Part shown: positions 11,635 to 20,643 of the stretch, in pieces | How positions within the stretch are numbered: the first letter of the stretch is position 1 | How the letters are laid out: each line of letters opens with the position of its first letter | Assembly (NCBI GenBank): GCA_037043235.1 | Contig: JAWRVZ010000570.1 | Coordinates: 18,501 to 82,500 of the forward strand | Length of the DNA: 64,000 nt | DNA from: Rhodeus uyekii | Lineage: Eukaryota; Chordata; Actinopteri; Cypriniformes; Acheilognathidae | Direction of reading: 5' to 3' | Notes under the pieces: generated by a model | The model's input: only the letters and a program-made list of their open reading frames with translations | Told to the model about the DNA's origin: nothing | Database searches by the model: none | Made by a program: the position numbers and the translations under genes

Positions 11635-12962
11635 ATGCCGCACCAAGACCTTGGCACCCGTTCAGACACCCAGGGTTGTGCGGCCTGAGAGGCACTACAT
11701 GCATTCTGACTGTGATTTCAGTAATGATCTGCATTATAATTCTATATGCAACAGGGCCATCAATCAGACCAAACAGACCAATGACACCGCAGTGAGTAAC
11801 ATCTCTGCAACGAGAACACACCATCGCGGGAGGAGAGACACACTAGTTGTCCCAGTACAAAATTCGGTGGGAGGCGTGGTCACACTGGTGGAAGGATCTG
11901 AAGTAAGATTTGAGTGTAATCCATACGAGAAGAACTGCATTAACTGTATAAGTGCCAGTTACTGGGCCAGGTATGGTCAAGTGTATTTTTGCAGACACCC
12001 ATGTGAATGGTCTGACGTGGTGGCCTACCACGAACCAACGAGTTATGGGACTGATGAGAGATTCAGAGTGTACAAGAAGGGGAGGGTTGGAGACAATCGA
12101 GAAGGAATGGTGGTTAAAGGTGAAAGGAGTAAGACTATCCGATGAAGGAATGTACTCCTGTGGAATCGACAAAAGCGGAACAGATTGGCAACAACAAATC
12201 TATCTGAAGGTAGGACCAAAGGTTCCCAGCGCTGCGGGACCTCTGGTTGAACCAGGACATTTGTCAATCAAACATGACTGTTTAGTGGACGGCGAAGAGC
12301 AGCAGATTGGAACGAATCCAGTAGTAAACAATGCTGCGTTGAAGTGTCAAGGGAATAAAGTCTGCACACTAGCCTTTATGCAAAAAGATGAACTAAGTAT
12401 CAAGTCAAGCTGCTGGCTTTGTTTGCAAATGAACCATGCATGGAAAGCGATACCATTGACTGTTGAGACTATGAATGACACTAAATGTTTGATCCCACGT
12501 CAAATGTCTAGGATTCTGATTGCTGCATCTGAACTGGAAAAAGGGAGAACACCGCAACCAGCAGAGGTCATCTGCGAGCCTGAGAAGGAGAACAAGAAAG
12601 TGAAAATGAGCAGGCCGCTGCGAGTGACACACACAACAGGTGATGTTTGCATTTGTTCAGCAGGACCGAGGATGAATGTGGGATGGTCTAACTGCAGAAT
12701 GAGAATCGATATAAGGAAAGACTACATCATGAACTGTTCGATGACTAATGGGACAAGAACCATCAGCTTCACTTGTCCTTTCAACAAACCAAACTACACT
12801 TCAGCAGCATCAGTCTGGGTATGTGGTGACAGAGCATATTATGTGTTGCCAAAAGGCTGGTCAGGCTGTTGTTATCCAGCTCTCATGAATGTGGGTACAT
12901 CTGTGTACTTGCAAGCAGAGCACCCGCGAAACACGAGAAAGAAAAGAAATTCAGGAGAGTGA
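11635..12962 (+). pseudogene. env: ERV env surface subunit with an Ig V-type domain, no TM subunit
   Basis: A candidate ATG lies at 11635, and a strongly hydrophobic leader is encoded at about 11691-11750 in a different frame. Next, in a third register (about 11850-12120), comes an Ig V-type domain of the CD300/pIgR style. It has an early Cys in VRFEC, a YFCRHPC block, an RF strand, and then, after another frame change, the diagnostic LSDEGMYSCGI (12138-12167). The remaining surface region is open to 12962. It contains the gammaretroviral CWLC motif (12411-12422), many cysteines and NxS/T sites, and a furin-like RKKR (12936-12947). The stop codon lies four codons after RKKR, and only ~160 bases separate it from the 3' LTR, so fusion peptide, ectodomain and anchor of TM are absent. 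At least two frame changes break the reading frame. If any product were made it would be secreted, not anchored. Confidence 0.8.
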
Positions 12963-13125
12963 TCATTTGTATGAAAATCAGAGATGAAGAGTATAAATGT
13001 GATGTATTAATATCTGAGTTTGCTTTCCACATATGCTATGTTTTGAACTTTTAAATTTCTTTTGTATCTTTGAATAATAATGAAATGATTTTGTAGTTAT
13101 CAATGAATGATAAAAAGGGGGGAAT

Positions 13126-13514
13126 TGTGATGGAAATTCTACCATTTCATATGTTTTTATTTCATGATTATATGATACTCTTTATATCCTAAGATATTAG
13201 TGAGTAGCAGCTGACCTTGTTGATTAGTGGGAAGACTTGAAAGTATTTGTGCAATTGTGTTCAAGGTATGGGAAGACTTGAAAGTATTTGTGCAAGGCTA
13301 ACTTTCCTACCGAGGGAGGGAGAGTCTGTGCTGACCTTCAAGGTCAGGGAAGATATAAATGTTGAAGCTGCCTGTCCTTCTTTGTCATACTCTGCAGGGC
13401 AGCTTCGGATGTCTGTATGACTGTGGCCTTTCCTTGCAAGAAAATAAACCTTTTAAAATCACAATTGGGTTATTTGTCTCTTACTCAGAACTAGTAAAGA
13501 TTTTTGCCACCACA
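13126..13514 (+). repeat. ERV 3' LTR, full length
   Basis: The 389-bp LTR starts TGTGATGG right after a purine run (about 13113-13125) that serves as the polypurine tract, and ends CACCACA followed by GCGC. It contains tataaat at 13354-13360 and an AATAAA signal at 13443-13448. Confidence 0.92.
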
Positions 13515-13518
13515 GCGC

Positions 13519-14160
13519 CTTCATGAGGAAGGCCAGTCTCCGGATACCCCACGTTCTCGAGCAGCTACGGCCGTCCAGCCCGTACAGGCGGGTCCAGGAG
13601 GCCCAGGTACTCTCACGCCGGCTACCTCACCATCATCAGCGGCCAACGTCGCGGGGTTCTCGCCAACATGACCGCCATGGAGGTCACGAAGGCCCACGAG
13701 CTGACGGGCGGGTACTGGGTCATCTCGGTCAGAGACCACAAGACGGCCTCTTTCTTTGGCCAAGATCGCTCTCTCCCCGCAGGAGTATGCATGGCTGGGC
13801 GACCTCATGAGTCGGAGGGGCATCCAGTCGGACCTGGTCTTCTGCTCGCAGACTCTGCAGGGGGCTTCTTGCCTAGTTCTGGGCCGCATGGAGGAGCCTG
13901 GGCTTCGTGGGGAGGGTCACTTTCGGGAGCCTACGGAACAGTCTCATCACCGACGTGAGTAGATCACCAGACGGCCACAGATTTTATGTCTTTCACCCCT
14001 AACTTGAACCTTCTCTCTCTCCCGCAGGCACACGGGAGGCTGCGCCAGAACCAGCGGGAGCACCTGAGCAGGTCCATGTGTCTGCCAGGGGGGCCCTTAG
14101 GGCCAGGAAGCTAGCCTTCAAATCCGTCAGAGTTTCACCCATGATCAAACAATAAAATCG
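13519..14160 (+). pseudogene. Tyrosine-recombinase-like gene, 3' part with intron
   Basis: The GC-rich gene-like sequence resumes directly after the provirus. Pieces in shifting frames read GVLANMTAMEVTKAHEL, then VISVRDHKTASFFG (about 13710-13755), then AKIALSPQEYAWLGDLM (from about 13758). This resembles the catalytic half of the fish tyrosine-recombinase family, in which an HKT block follows a helix bearing the Arg. A good intron is present: GTGAGT at 13955, a pyrimidine tract, and CCCGCAG ending at 14027 (73 bp). The last exon reads LRQNQREHLSRSMC-like, then degenerates, and an AATAAA lies at 14151-14156. Frameshifts make it a pseudogene. Family assignment is moderate; the intron and poly(A) signal argue for a gene once expressed. 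Confidence 0.45.
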
Positions 14161-14199
14161 GGTTTAACCTCAAGCACTTGCTCTCTGTGTCTTCTTTTT

Positions 14200-14640
14200 T
14201 GTGTCATTCGAATCGTCTCGAGGTGCACTATGCTCGGTGTGAATTTCAGACAATTTCGATCTTTTTTGACAGAGTTATGGGCAAAAAACCTCTATTAAAA
14301 GACTTAGAACATTTTTTTCCTTTGCAAAATGGACTTAGTCGTTTTTCCATTCACTACTCTTTTAAAAATCGGTAAAATGGCTAAATCTCCACGGATCCAG
14401 GCGAGTGAGATGTAATTCGATCCGGCTTGAGGAGCACTATACTCGGTGTGAATTTCAGACAATTCGGCCCTTTTTTGACAAAGTTACGGACTAAAATGTC
14501 TTAAAAACCGAGCTAAATTTGGTGGCACCCATTGGGATACATAGGAAACTTTGACCAGCTGTAGCTCGAGAACGCCGCGGCGTAGAGATACCATTCAAAG
14601 ACTGGTCAGCGCGTTACCGGAGGAATGTAACGGTTCTTTT
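14200..14640 (+). repeat. Diverged satellite, about 200-bp monomers
   Basis: Two units share a core resembling ggagcactatactcggtgtg followed by aatttcagacaatt and ttttttgaca (near 14218-14270 and 14430-14480). The same scheme (gagccctatatattctgtg, then ttttcaaatgatt, then cttttgacgg) recurs at 18.9, 22.2-22.8, 23.2 and 28.4 kb. This cluster is the most diverged member. Confidence 0.6.
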
Positions 14641-15160
14641 CTTTGCGACTTAGTCGTTTTCACGTGAGGGATGTCCTCCGGGGTGTCCCCGTGGTTTGCC
14701 GAGGCACCCTCCCCGGGGTTGGCCGGGGAGATCGGCCCTTGCCTGGAGCTCTGCAACACCTCTCGGCTTTGCGACTTTGCGTTTTTGAAAAACGTAGTCT
14801 TTTTGAAAGACTTAGTCATTTTTTCGAGATGCATTTTCTCCAGGCAGTCTTTCGCCCCTAGCGTGCCCGGGAAGGTGCACTTTTCTCAGGTAGCTCACAA
14901 AGGTCACTCACCATGGATTTCAGGTGACTTTGCGATTTTGAAAAGCCACCGAGTTACACATCCAACCCACCAATTTCAGACGTCCAACCCCACCGAGTTA
15001 GATGTCCAACCCACCAATTTTGGGACGTCCAACCAATTTGATCCACATCCAACTACCCAGGATCGGGCATCCAAACCCCCGTGGGGGGGACGGCCCAGAC
15101 CCGGCGTCCAAGCGGATTGCCTGGAACATCCCACGTGGACGCGGGATGACGTGTATTTCA
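14641..15160. repeat. GC-rich repeat block with short tandem motif
   Basis: The first part is GC-rich with cttagtcgtttt and ctttgcgactt-like echoes of the preceding satellite. From about 14957 to 15050 a motif like tccaacccaccaattt is repeated several times with variation. No coding sequence is recognised. The block truncates the 3' end of the gypsy copy that follows. Confidence 0.5.
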
Positions 15161-15164
15161 AGGG

Positions 15165-15401
15165 ACGCACCCTAACCAAAACAACGTGTGTTGGGGCAAG
15201 TGAAGGGCTGGGTAACACCCCAGTACTTAATAATTGTGGCAACAGCTTTGAGCTCATGGTGCAAGCCATCGACCCAGTATCAAGCATTGCTTTTGCTTCA
15301 ACTTTTCCACCAATAGTCACTGAAGTGTAGAACAGATCATCATATGGCTCAAGTTTGTGTATTTTGTAGAATAACTGTACATGTAGAAATAAACTCTTCA
15401 C
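15165..15401 (-). pseudogene. Gypsy aspartic protease, N-terminal part
   Basis: The minus frame reads VTIGGKVEAKAMLDTGSMAC, a retropepsin active-site loop with the catalytic Asp in DTGS. The sister element at 35.8 kb has DSGSMACT at the same place. The homologous sequence ends around 15165, where the frame runs into GC-rich repeat, so the flap and second half are lost. It would normally follow gag in a polyprotein. Confidence 0.75.
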
Positions 15402-15404
15402 ACA

Positions 15405-16838
15405 AACTATTATATACAGATTCCAGATAACAATCCATTAATGATGAGGGATCTTCCTTCGGCCTTACACTCACCCCCTCCACATGCAGGCCTAGTCGTT
15501 TCCCGAATGTGGAACAGATTCAGTCTCTCGTAACATATTGGGTGTGCAGGCTTTGGTTTTAGGACACTCTGCGCGTGCATGACCTGCCTTGTGACAAAGA
15601 AAACACAGATGATTTGCTCTGCAGTGAAAACGGGTGGTGTCCCAACATCTCCACACACTTCGCAGGGCAGAGTAGGTCTAGCTCTGTTCCTCTGTGACTT
15701 AAACAGATGTCTCTCTGTGCCAGCCTGATTTCTTGATTACCCATGCTCCAGTACCCGCTCCAACATAGATCAAATTTGTTCCATTGGTTCAATGGAGTTA
15801 GGGTTAGGGCTAGGGTCTCTCTAGACTGAATTTGAGATGAATCAGCTTCAGGTTTCATGTTTAATGTCTTAACCTTTGTTTCAGTAGGCTGAACAGCAAC
15901 TTCCTGTCTCAAACATGTGATGGCCGGAGGCACTCTACTCCCAGAGCCACAACGTTTCTCTCTGCCATACTCTTCCAAACGTGCATGAACGTCACGTGCT
16001 GTCCATTGCTCCACAGGTCTGCATTTGAAAATAAGGGAAAGCTCAGGGTCTGGACAATGTCTGATAAACATGACAGTGAGTTCACTAGATAGATTGTCAA
16101 TCCTCTTGTCCTGTCTTTTTAAACAGTCCTCAGCCATATCCATAGCCCTATTTAGACTGAGCCAGTAATCAAAGGGGTCTTCACCAGCATGTGGAAGTGT
16201 GCCATAAAAATCCGCTAACGGCATGCTAGAAAAAGTGGTGTCACTGAAATGCTGTTTTAGCAACTTGGTCCTTTGCACAACTCAATAGTAGGGTTACTTC
16301 GTAGGGTTACTTCGTAGGCCCACCTTCACAACTTCACGAGCCCATCCCATAAGCCTGCTCATGACTTCCTCAGCCTGTTCTTCAATTGGCGTCCCTACCT
16401 TATGCAGATATGATAGTACTATGGCTTCCCACTCATGTATTGTATATGGCTCAGTTCGATCACCCCTAAAACAAACAGGTTCTTTGATTTCAGATTTTAA
16501 AACTCTGTTCAAGACAGATGAGTCAAGGAACTGGAACCACACACTTTTGATTCTAAACAAGCAGCAATGCTCTCCCCAATAGATCGTCCCATTCGTTCCA
16601 CCATCCCCACTTTAAATTCCATTGACTCATTCCCTCTTACGTTTGGTTGAGTCAGTCCATCTTCACAGAACTGAGGTGGTGGAGGACTTGAATTATCATT
16701 TCCAAGTTGTACAGTCTCAAAGGCAGACATTGGAGTAGATGTGACAGGGGTATAAGCAAGTCTGCCCCTCCCAACTGATGGCATAGGAGAAAACATGAAG
16801 AGACCCCTACCTCTTCCAAAACTGTTCTCTGACTCCAT
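15405..16838 (-). pseudogene. gag: Gypsy gag, broken
   Basis: The frame opens at 16838 with a Gly/Arg-rich N-terminus (GRGRGLFMF), like the start of gag at 31334. Capsid-like sequence follows across frame changes near 16510-16560 and 16280, including PLADFYGTLP, DYWLSLNRAMD and MFIRHCPDPEL. These motifs have direct counterparts at 34.99-35.2 kb (PLADFYTTLP, YWLRLNRAVD, MFIRHCPCKEL). A zinc-knuckle-like CVFCHKAGH region follows around 15.6 kb in a third frame. Gag would form the particle and bind RNA. Multiple frameshifts make it non-functional. Confidence 0.8.
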
Positions 16839-17284
16839 ATCCTATATTTGACAATGGCAATGAGCAAAAAATAAAAAAATACTGAAAATAATTTCTTACC
16901 TCAGAGCAATTCTTTTCTTAAAAAAAAAAAAAAGTGAAAATCAGTTCACAAGGTATACTTGCTTTAGATTTCAAAGTTCAATGAAAATATATTAGAAAAT
17001 TCTCAGTCTTCACAATACCCTTTTTTTCCTTCTTTTTTTTTTAAGTCCACAAAAATATATATTTCAAAGTTCAGTCTTCAACAGATTTTGTAAAAGACGC
17101 TAATGTTGTTCTCAATCGGATACCACAATAACAGAATTCTCTCCTCACAGCGCGAACAGTGTTCCTTTACTCCACCTTGTGGACAAAACCGGAAGTGCAC
17201 CAAACAGCTCCGTCCCGATTTCTCGCAAACCCACGGTACGAGCTCCTCCGGAAACCTCCTATCAATCGTGTCAGCACTCTGCTT

Positions 17285-17307
17285 CCGAAGTCGCAGTCAA
17301 GGCACCA
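17285..17307 (-). other. Primer-binding site of gypsy copy 1
   Basis: Just inside the LTR end, the minus strand reads TGGTGCCTTGACTGCGAC. The element at 30.4 kb has TGGTGCCGTGACC at the same position. The priming tRNA is not assigned. Confidence 0.6.
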
Positions 17308-17577
17308 TTGTAACAGTGTTGTCTCTGCGTTGTGTTGTGTTGAAATGACTCAGGAGGAACACCAATTCGTGCTCAAGATATCTTTTTATTCTGTTAGTAA
17401 CACAGAACAGCGGTGGTTAGAGTTGATATGTCAGCTTTGTACAGTCTCGCAGCCACTCACACTCTCTGATGGCGCAATTCTAAATTAATAACAATCGTTT
17501 ACATAAATGATTCTAAAACATTTGCAACACATGACTCGTACCTGTTAGTAACACAGAACAGCGGTGGTTAGAGTTGA

Positions 17578-18584
17578 TTTCAGAATAGAATTTAGAATTT
17601 ATTGTCCCTTAACGGGAAATTTGTTTTCACAGACGTGTCGTCGCAGCAGAGCATGCGCCATTTTCTCTCCAGAAAAACAAGAAATACAAGAATGCAGTTT
17701 AGCAAGCCTTACATAGCAAAACACAAACAAGATAACATTTACAACACAACATGAACAAACAAACAAAACAAAAACAAACATAATATAACATCACATTGTA
17801 CATCACACATTACACGTAAGAATGCAATTTAACAGCACATGTGTTCACGTGTTGGGATTTTTTCAGTGGAGTTGGGGGGGGGGAGATAGATAAGGGCAGA
17901 TAAGGACAGGACAAGCAGACGGATGTTGAGAGAGAATATAGCCAAAACATCAGATGTTTCCGAGTTCAGTTCTATGGCTTTGTCCCTGAAGGGAGATAAA
18001 GGAGACCAGGCTGTCATGTTGAGTTCCCGAGAGATAGGGACAAGTGAAGTTTCGGGTGAATTTTTATTCCAATTTGATGATCTTCGGTAATTTGTCCGGA
18101 TCATAATCAATTAATCAGCTCCGGTCGCGTTCTAGCCTCATGGCCAGACCGGTTACAGTCCGTAAAAGTTCACCAGTCTGACTCTCGATGGAGCCCACAT
18201 AAGCAGTCCGGACTGCGTTGTTACGGTTCAGTTCCTCAATCTGTATCACTCTCTGATCTAATTCCTTCAAACAGCCACACGCAACCCCGAAGCATTTCTT
18301 AATTTCCACAGACAGCGGCTGGGTGAATTTGCTTGCAGCTGTCTTACCAATCTTCCGATAGGACAGGGCAGTCCCAGAGCCAAAGAATAGGAACCCCATC
18401 ATCAATATTCCAATCATATAGAAAATCCTTTTGATCACGCTGATTGACCAGTTAATCAATTCCATCTCAGTATTCTCAGGAGTCCAGCAAGCAGCGGGTC
18501 TGTGAAAAAGAAAGACAACAAAATACCAAAGCGCGAGGAAGCGAGAGCGAGAGGAGAGATAAAACACGTCTGCACTGGAAAGCT
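17578..18584 (-). mobile_element. Short retroelement encoding a small membrane protein (copy R1)
   Basis: This ~1-kb unit interrupts the LTR and is about 90% identical over its core to a unit on the plus strand at 44444-45441. On the minus strand it has a pyrimidine-rich 5' leader (CTCTCGCTCTCGCTTCC), a ~116-codon reading frame, a long AT-rich 3' UTR and a terminal gggacaataaattctaaatt. No RT, transposase or terminal inverted repeat is visible. The AATAAA near the end and loosely repeated tail suggest mobilisation as RNA by a LINE. The family is not recognised. Confidence 0.6.
18115..18465 (-). CDS. Small membrane/coiled-coil protein of retroelement R1
   Basis: The ATG at 18465 opens a 116-residue frame ending in TGA at 18115. 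One hydrophobic segment (IFYMIGILMMGFLFFGSGTA, about residues 12-32) is followed by a polar region likely to form a coiled coil (ELDQRVIQIEELNRNNAVR) and a basic C-terminus. The frame is open for another ~34 codons upstream of the ATG, encoding a second hydrophobic stretch (LALWYFVVFLF), but no ATG precedes it. The same protein, shortened by a deletion and a frameshift, is encoded at 44570. Function unknown: the topology suggests a single-pass membrane protein that oligomerises. It may also be a dead passenger frame. Confidence 0.45.
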   Translation of the reverse strand: MELINWSISVIKRIFYMIGILMMGFLFFGSGTALSYRKIGKTAASKFTQPLSVEIKKCFGVACGCLKELDQRVIQIEELNRNNAVRTAYVGSIESQTGELLRTVTGLAMRLERDRS

Positions 18585-18868
18585 AATATGTCAGCTTTGC
18601 ACAGTCTCTATAATGGGGGGTAAAAAAACTTGATATCACCGTACATATAACAGTAGCACCAACATAAATCATACAATATAACTATAAACACTCATATATG
18701 TCAATAATAGTCCATATAACCGTTATATAATTAATACAATATATTTTTCTTGTGGAGCGCTCACTCAACGCAGCCACTCACACTCTTGGATGGCGCAATT
18801 CTCGGACTCACACTTCTCGGATGGCAAAATAAATGTAGCAAGTGAAATCACATATTTGATCCGTTACA

Positions 18869-19270
18869 CTTGGTCTCATTTGATGCGTCTTGGGGAGCCC
18901 TATATATTCTGTGATTTTCAAATGATTTGGCCCACTTTTGACGGATTTACACACGAAAACGTCCTAATCCTCCGCCGCCCACATTGAAAGCAACGTCCTA
19001 ACCCTCCGCCCCCCCATTGAAAGCAATGGGAAAACGCTTAAAGAATGTTAAAACATTCCCAAAACTCATCGGATCAGGGTGTGCTTGGTCTCGTTAGATG
19101 CATCTGGAAGAGCCCTATATATTCTGTGATGTTCAAATGATTTGGCCCACTTTTAACGGACTTACGCGCGAAAACGTCCTAACTCTCCGCCCCCCCCCCC
19201 CATTGAAAGAAATGGGAAAACGCTTAAAAAATGTCAGGGCGTGCTTGTGTAGCAGATCAGGGCGTGCTTG
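18869..19270 (+). repeat. Satellite, two monomers
   Basis: Two ~200-bp units contain gagccctatatattctgtg, cccacttttgacgg or a variant, cgaaaacgtcctaa, runs of C, and cattgaaagcaatggg. They separate gypsy copies 1 and 2. Confidence 0.85.
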
Positions 19271-19420
19271 TGTAACAGTTTTGTCTCTGTGTTGTGTTGT
19301 GTTGTGTTGAAATTACTCAGGAGGAACACCAATTCGCGGGCAGCTGTGATACCCACTCTTGTGTTCTGTAATTAGAAGCGTCCACAGACACACCAACAAC
19401 CACAGAATCAACACTCTCAC

Positions 19421-20630
19421 TTAGAGTGAGTCACTTAGACGGTTTTCAGTCATATCATCTCCCAAGTCGTCATCAGGAAGAGGAAGGAAGTTGACTGGCA
19501 TTATCAGGTTACAATGTACAGTCTTCACAACGCCAGTATGACTGTGCTGTATTCTGTAGGTATGACTGTCTGCATTAAGTCCAACAACTTTGTACACTGT
19601 ATCCTCCCAAAGGTCAGCAAGCTTCCGTTTTCCACGTACTCCCTTGTTGGCGACCAAGACTCTATCACCAACATCAATTGGTCCACCCTTGACTCTCCTG
19701 TTGTACAAGTCCGTATGTCTCTTGAGTTGTTTTGTGGCAGCTGTCTGTGCGATACGCATTGCCGCTTTTATGTCTCTCCGAAGATCCCGGACATAATTGT
19801 CATAGTTTATAACATCAGGATTGTCTAGAACGGTTCCAAATATCAGGTCAATTGGCAGCCGTGGAATCCTTCCAAACATCAATAGGAAAGGAGCATACCC
19901 TGTGGTTTCGTGGATAGTACAATTGTAAGCAAAAGTTAAAGATTTTAGTACTTTTGGCCATCTTTGCTTGGTCTTTGCAGGCAGAGCACGTATCATATTA
20001 CCCAGTGTCCTGTTCATCCTTTCACAAGCTCCATTTCCCATGGGGTGATATGGAGTTGTCCTTGATTTCTGGACTCCAGCAACATTTAACAGCTCTGCGA
20101 TCAGGGCACTTTATGGCCTGGGAAGCCATAAACACAGAAGTAGTTATGCCACAGTTGATGCGCCACTGCTTTGGCAGACTGATTTGGACACAAGAAGGCA
20201 TTGGCCATTTTTGTGAAGTGATCTGTAACAACAAGGACATCCAGGGACCGATTGGAAGAGTCCTCCGCTGACCAAAAGTCTATGCAGACTAGTTCAAGAG
20301 CCTCTGTCGTGATGATGTTCTCCAATGGCGCACGACCCTCTGGTTCTGGTGTCTTGCAGACCACACATCGGTGACAACGTTTCACATAATCCCTCACATC
20401 CTTCTCCATGCCATGCCAAAAGAACCTTTGTCGTGCAAGATATAATGTCCGCTGCTGACCTTGATGTCCTGCTTGGTCGTGAATGCCCTTCAACACCATG
20501 TTTTTCACTGCATCAGGCACAACATACAGGTACGTTTTTCTCTTGGTGAAGCTATTCTTTGAAACTCTGTATAACACACCATTCTTCTTCAGCAGGTTTT
20601 TCCAGTGTTTCAGAAGTTTCAAGGCAGTTA
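19421..20630 (-). pseudogene. Gypsy integrase, broken
   Basis: After a linker (LLKHWKNLLKKNGVLYRV) comes the zinc site (GHQG... with CHRCVVC), then the catalytic core with the first Asp in CIDFW. The frame breaks near 20101, and the block that should hold the second Asp (normally D-Q/N-G) is missing from a short deletion. The core resumes with AELL, then MGNGACERMNRT carrying the Glu, followed by the C-terminal domain (GDRVLVANKG). An RVPID-like segment (IPRLPIDLIF) is typical of this gypsy group. The DDE triad is incomplete. Confidence 0.8.
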
Positions 20631-20643
20631 TTGGCTCATTTGT

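Larger units (their letters stand above)
8712..13514 (+). mobile_element. Internally deleted gamma-type endogenous retrovirus
   Basis: The element begins TGTGATGG and ends CACCACA, is flanked on both sides by GCGC (8708-8711 and 13515-13518), and has matching LTRs. Order is truncated 5' LTR, pol fragment, env surface region, polypurine tract (about 13113-13125), 3' LTR. Gag, protease, the primer-binding site and the RT catalytic half are missing. The 5' LTR runs directly into pol near 8982. The env transmembrane subunit is also missing. The gamma-type assignment follows from the pol C-terminal layout, a 4-bp target duplication and a CWLC motif in env. By eye the two LTRs differ at about five positions over the ~270 shared bases, so the insertion is fairly young. 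It cannot be replication competent. Confidence 0.9.
15160..18868 (-). mobile_element. Ty3/gypsy retrotransposon, 3'-truncated (copy 1)
   Basis: Reading on the minus strand from 18868: a 5' LTR, primer-binding site, gag, then the start of protease, where the element is cut off at about 15.16 kb. Gag and protease resemble those of the 30.4-45.8 kb element. The outer LTR end (18868) abuts the satellite at CTTGGTCTC, exactly the junction seen for the neighbouring copy at 22182. A ~1-kb retroelement sits inside the LTR. Confidence 0.8.
17309..18868 (-). repeat. 5' LTR of gypsy copy 1, enlarged by an insertion
   Basis: On the minus strand the LTR starts TGTAACGG (at 18868) and ends CTGTTACA (at 17309). 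Its last ~65 bases match the end of copy 2 at 19271. Removing the 17578-18584 insertion leaves about 550 bp. A 35-bp segment is duplicated exactly (17393-17427 and 17543-17577), the second copy lying at the insertion edge. Confidence 0.75.

Noticed and set aside
11850..12220. Ig domain as an exon of a neighbouring host immune gene
   Set aside because: It lies between pol and the CWLC-bearing surface region inside LTRs that share a target duplication, without splice-site boundaries, and continues into env sequence on both sides.
12869..13054. Short frame overlapping the env end as a TM subunit
   Set aside because: It is an out-of-frame shadow without a fusion peptide, heptads or a membrane anchor.
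14671..15330. 219-codon plus-strand frame
   Set aside because: It runs across GC-rich repeats and then antisense to the gypsy protease; no domain and no conserved counterpart.
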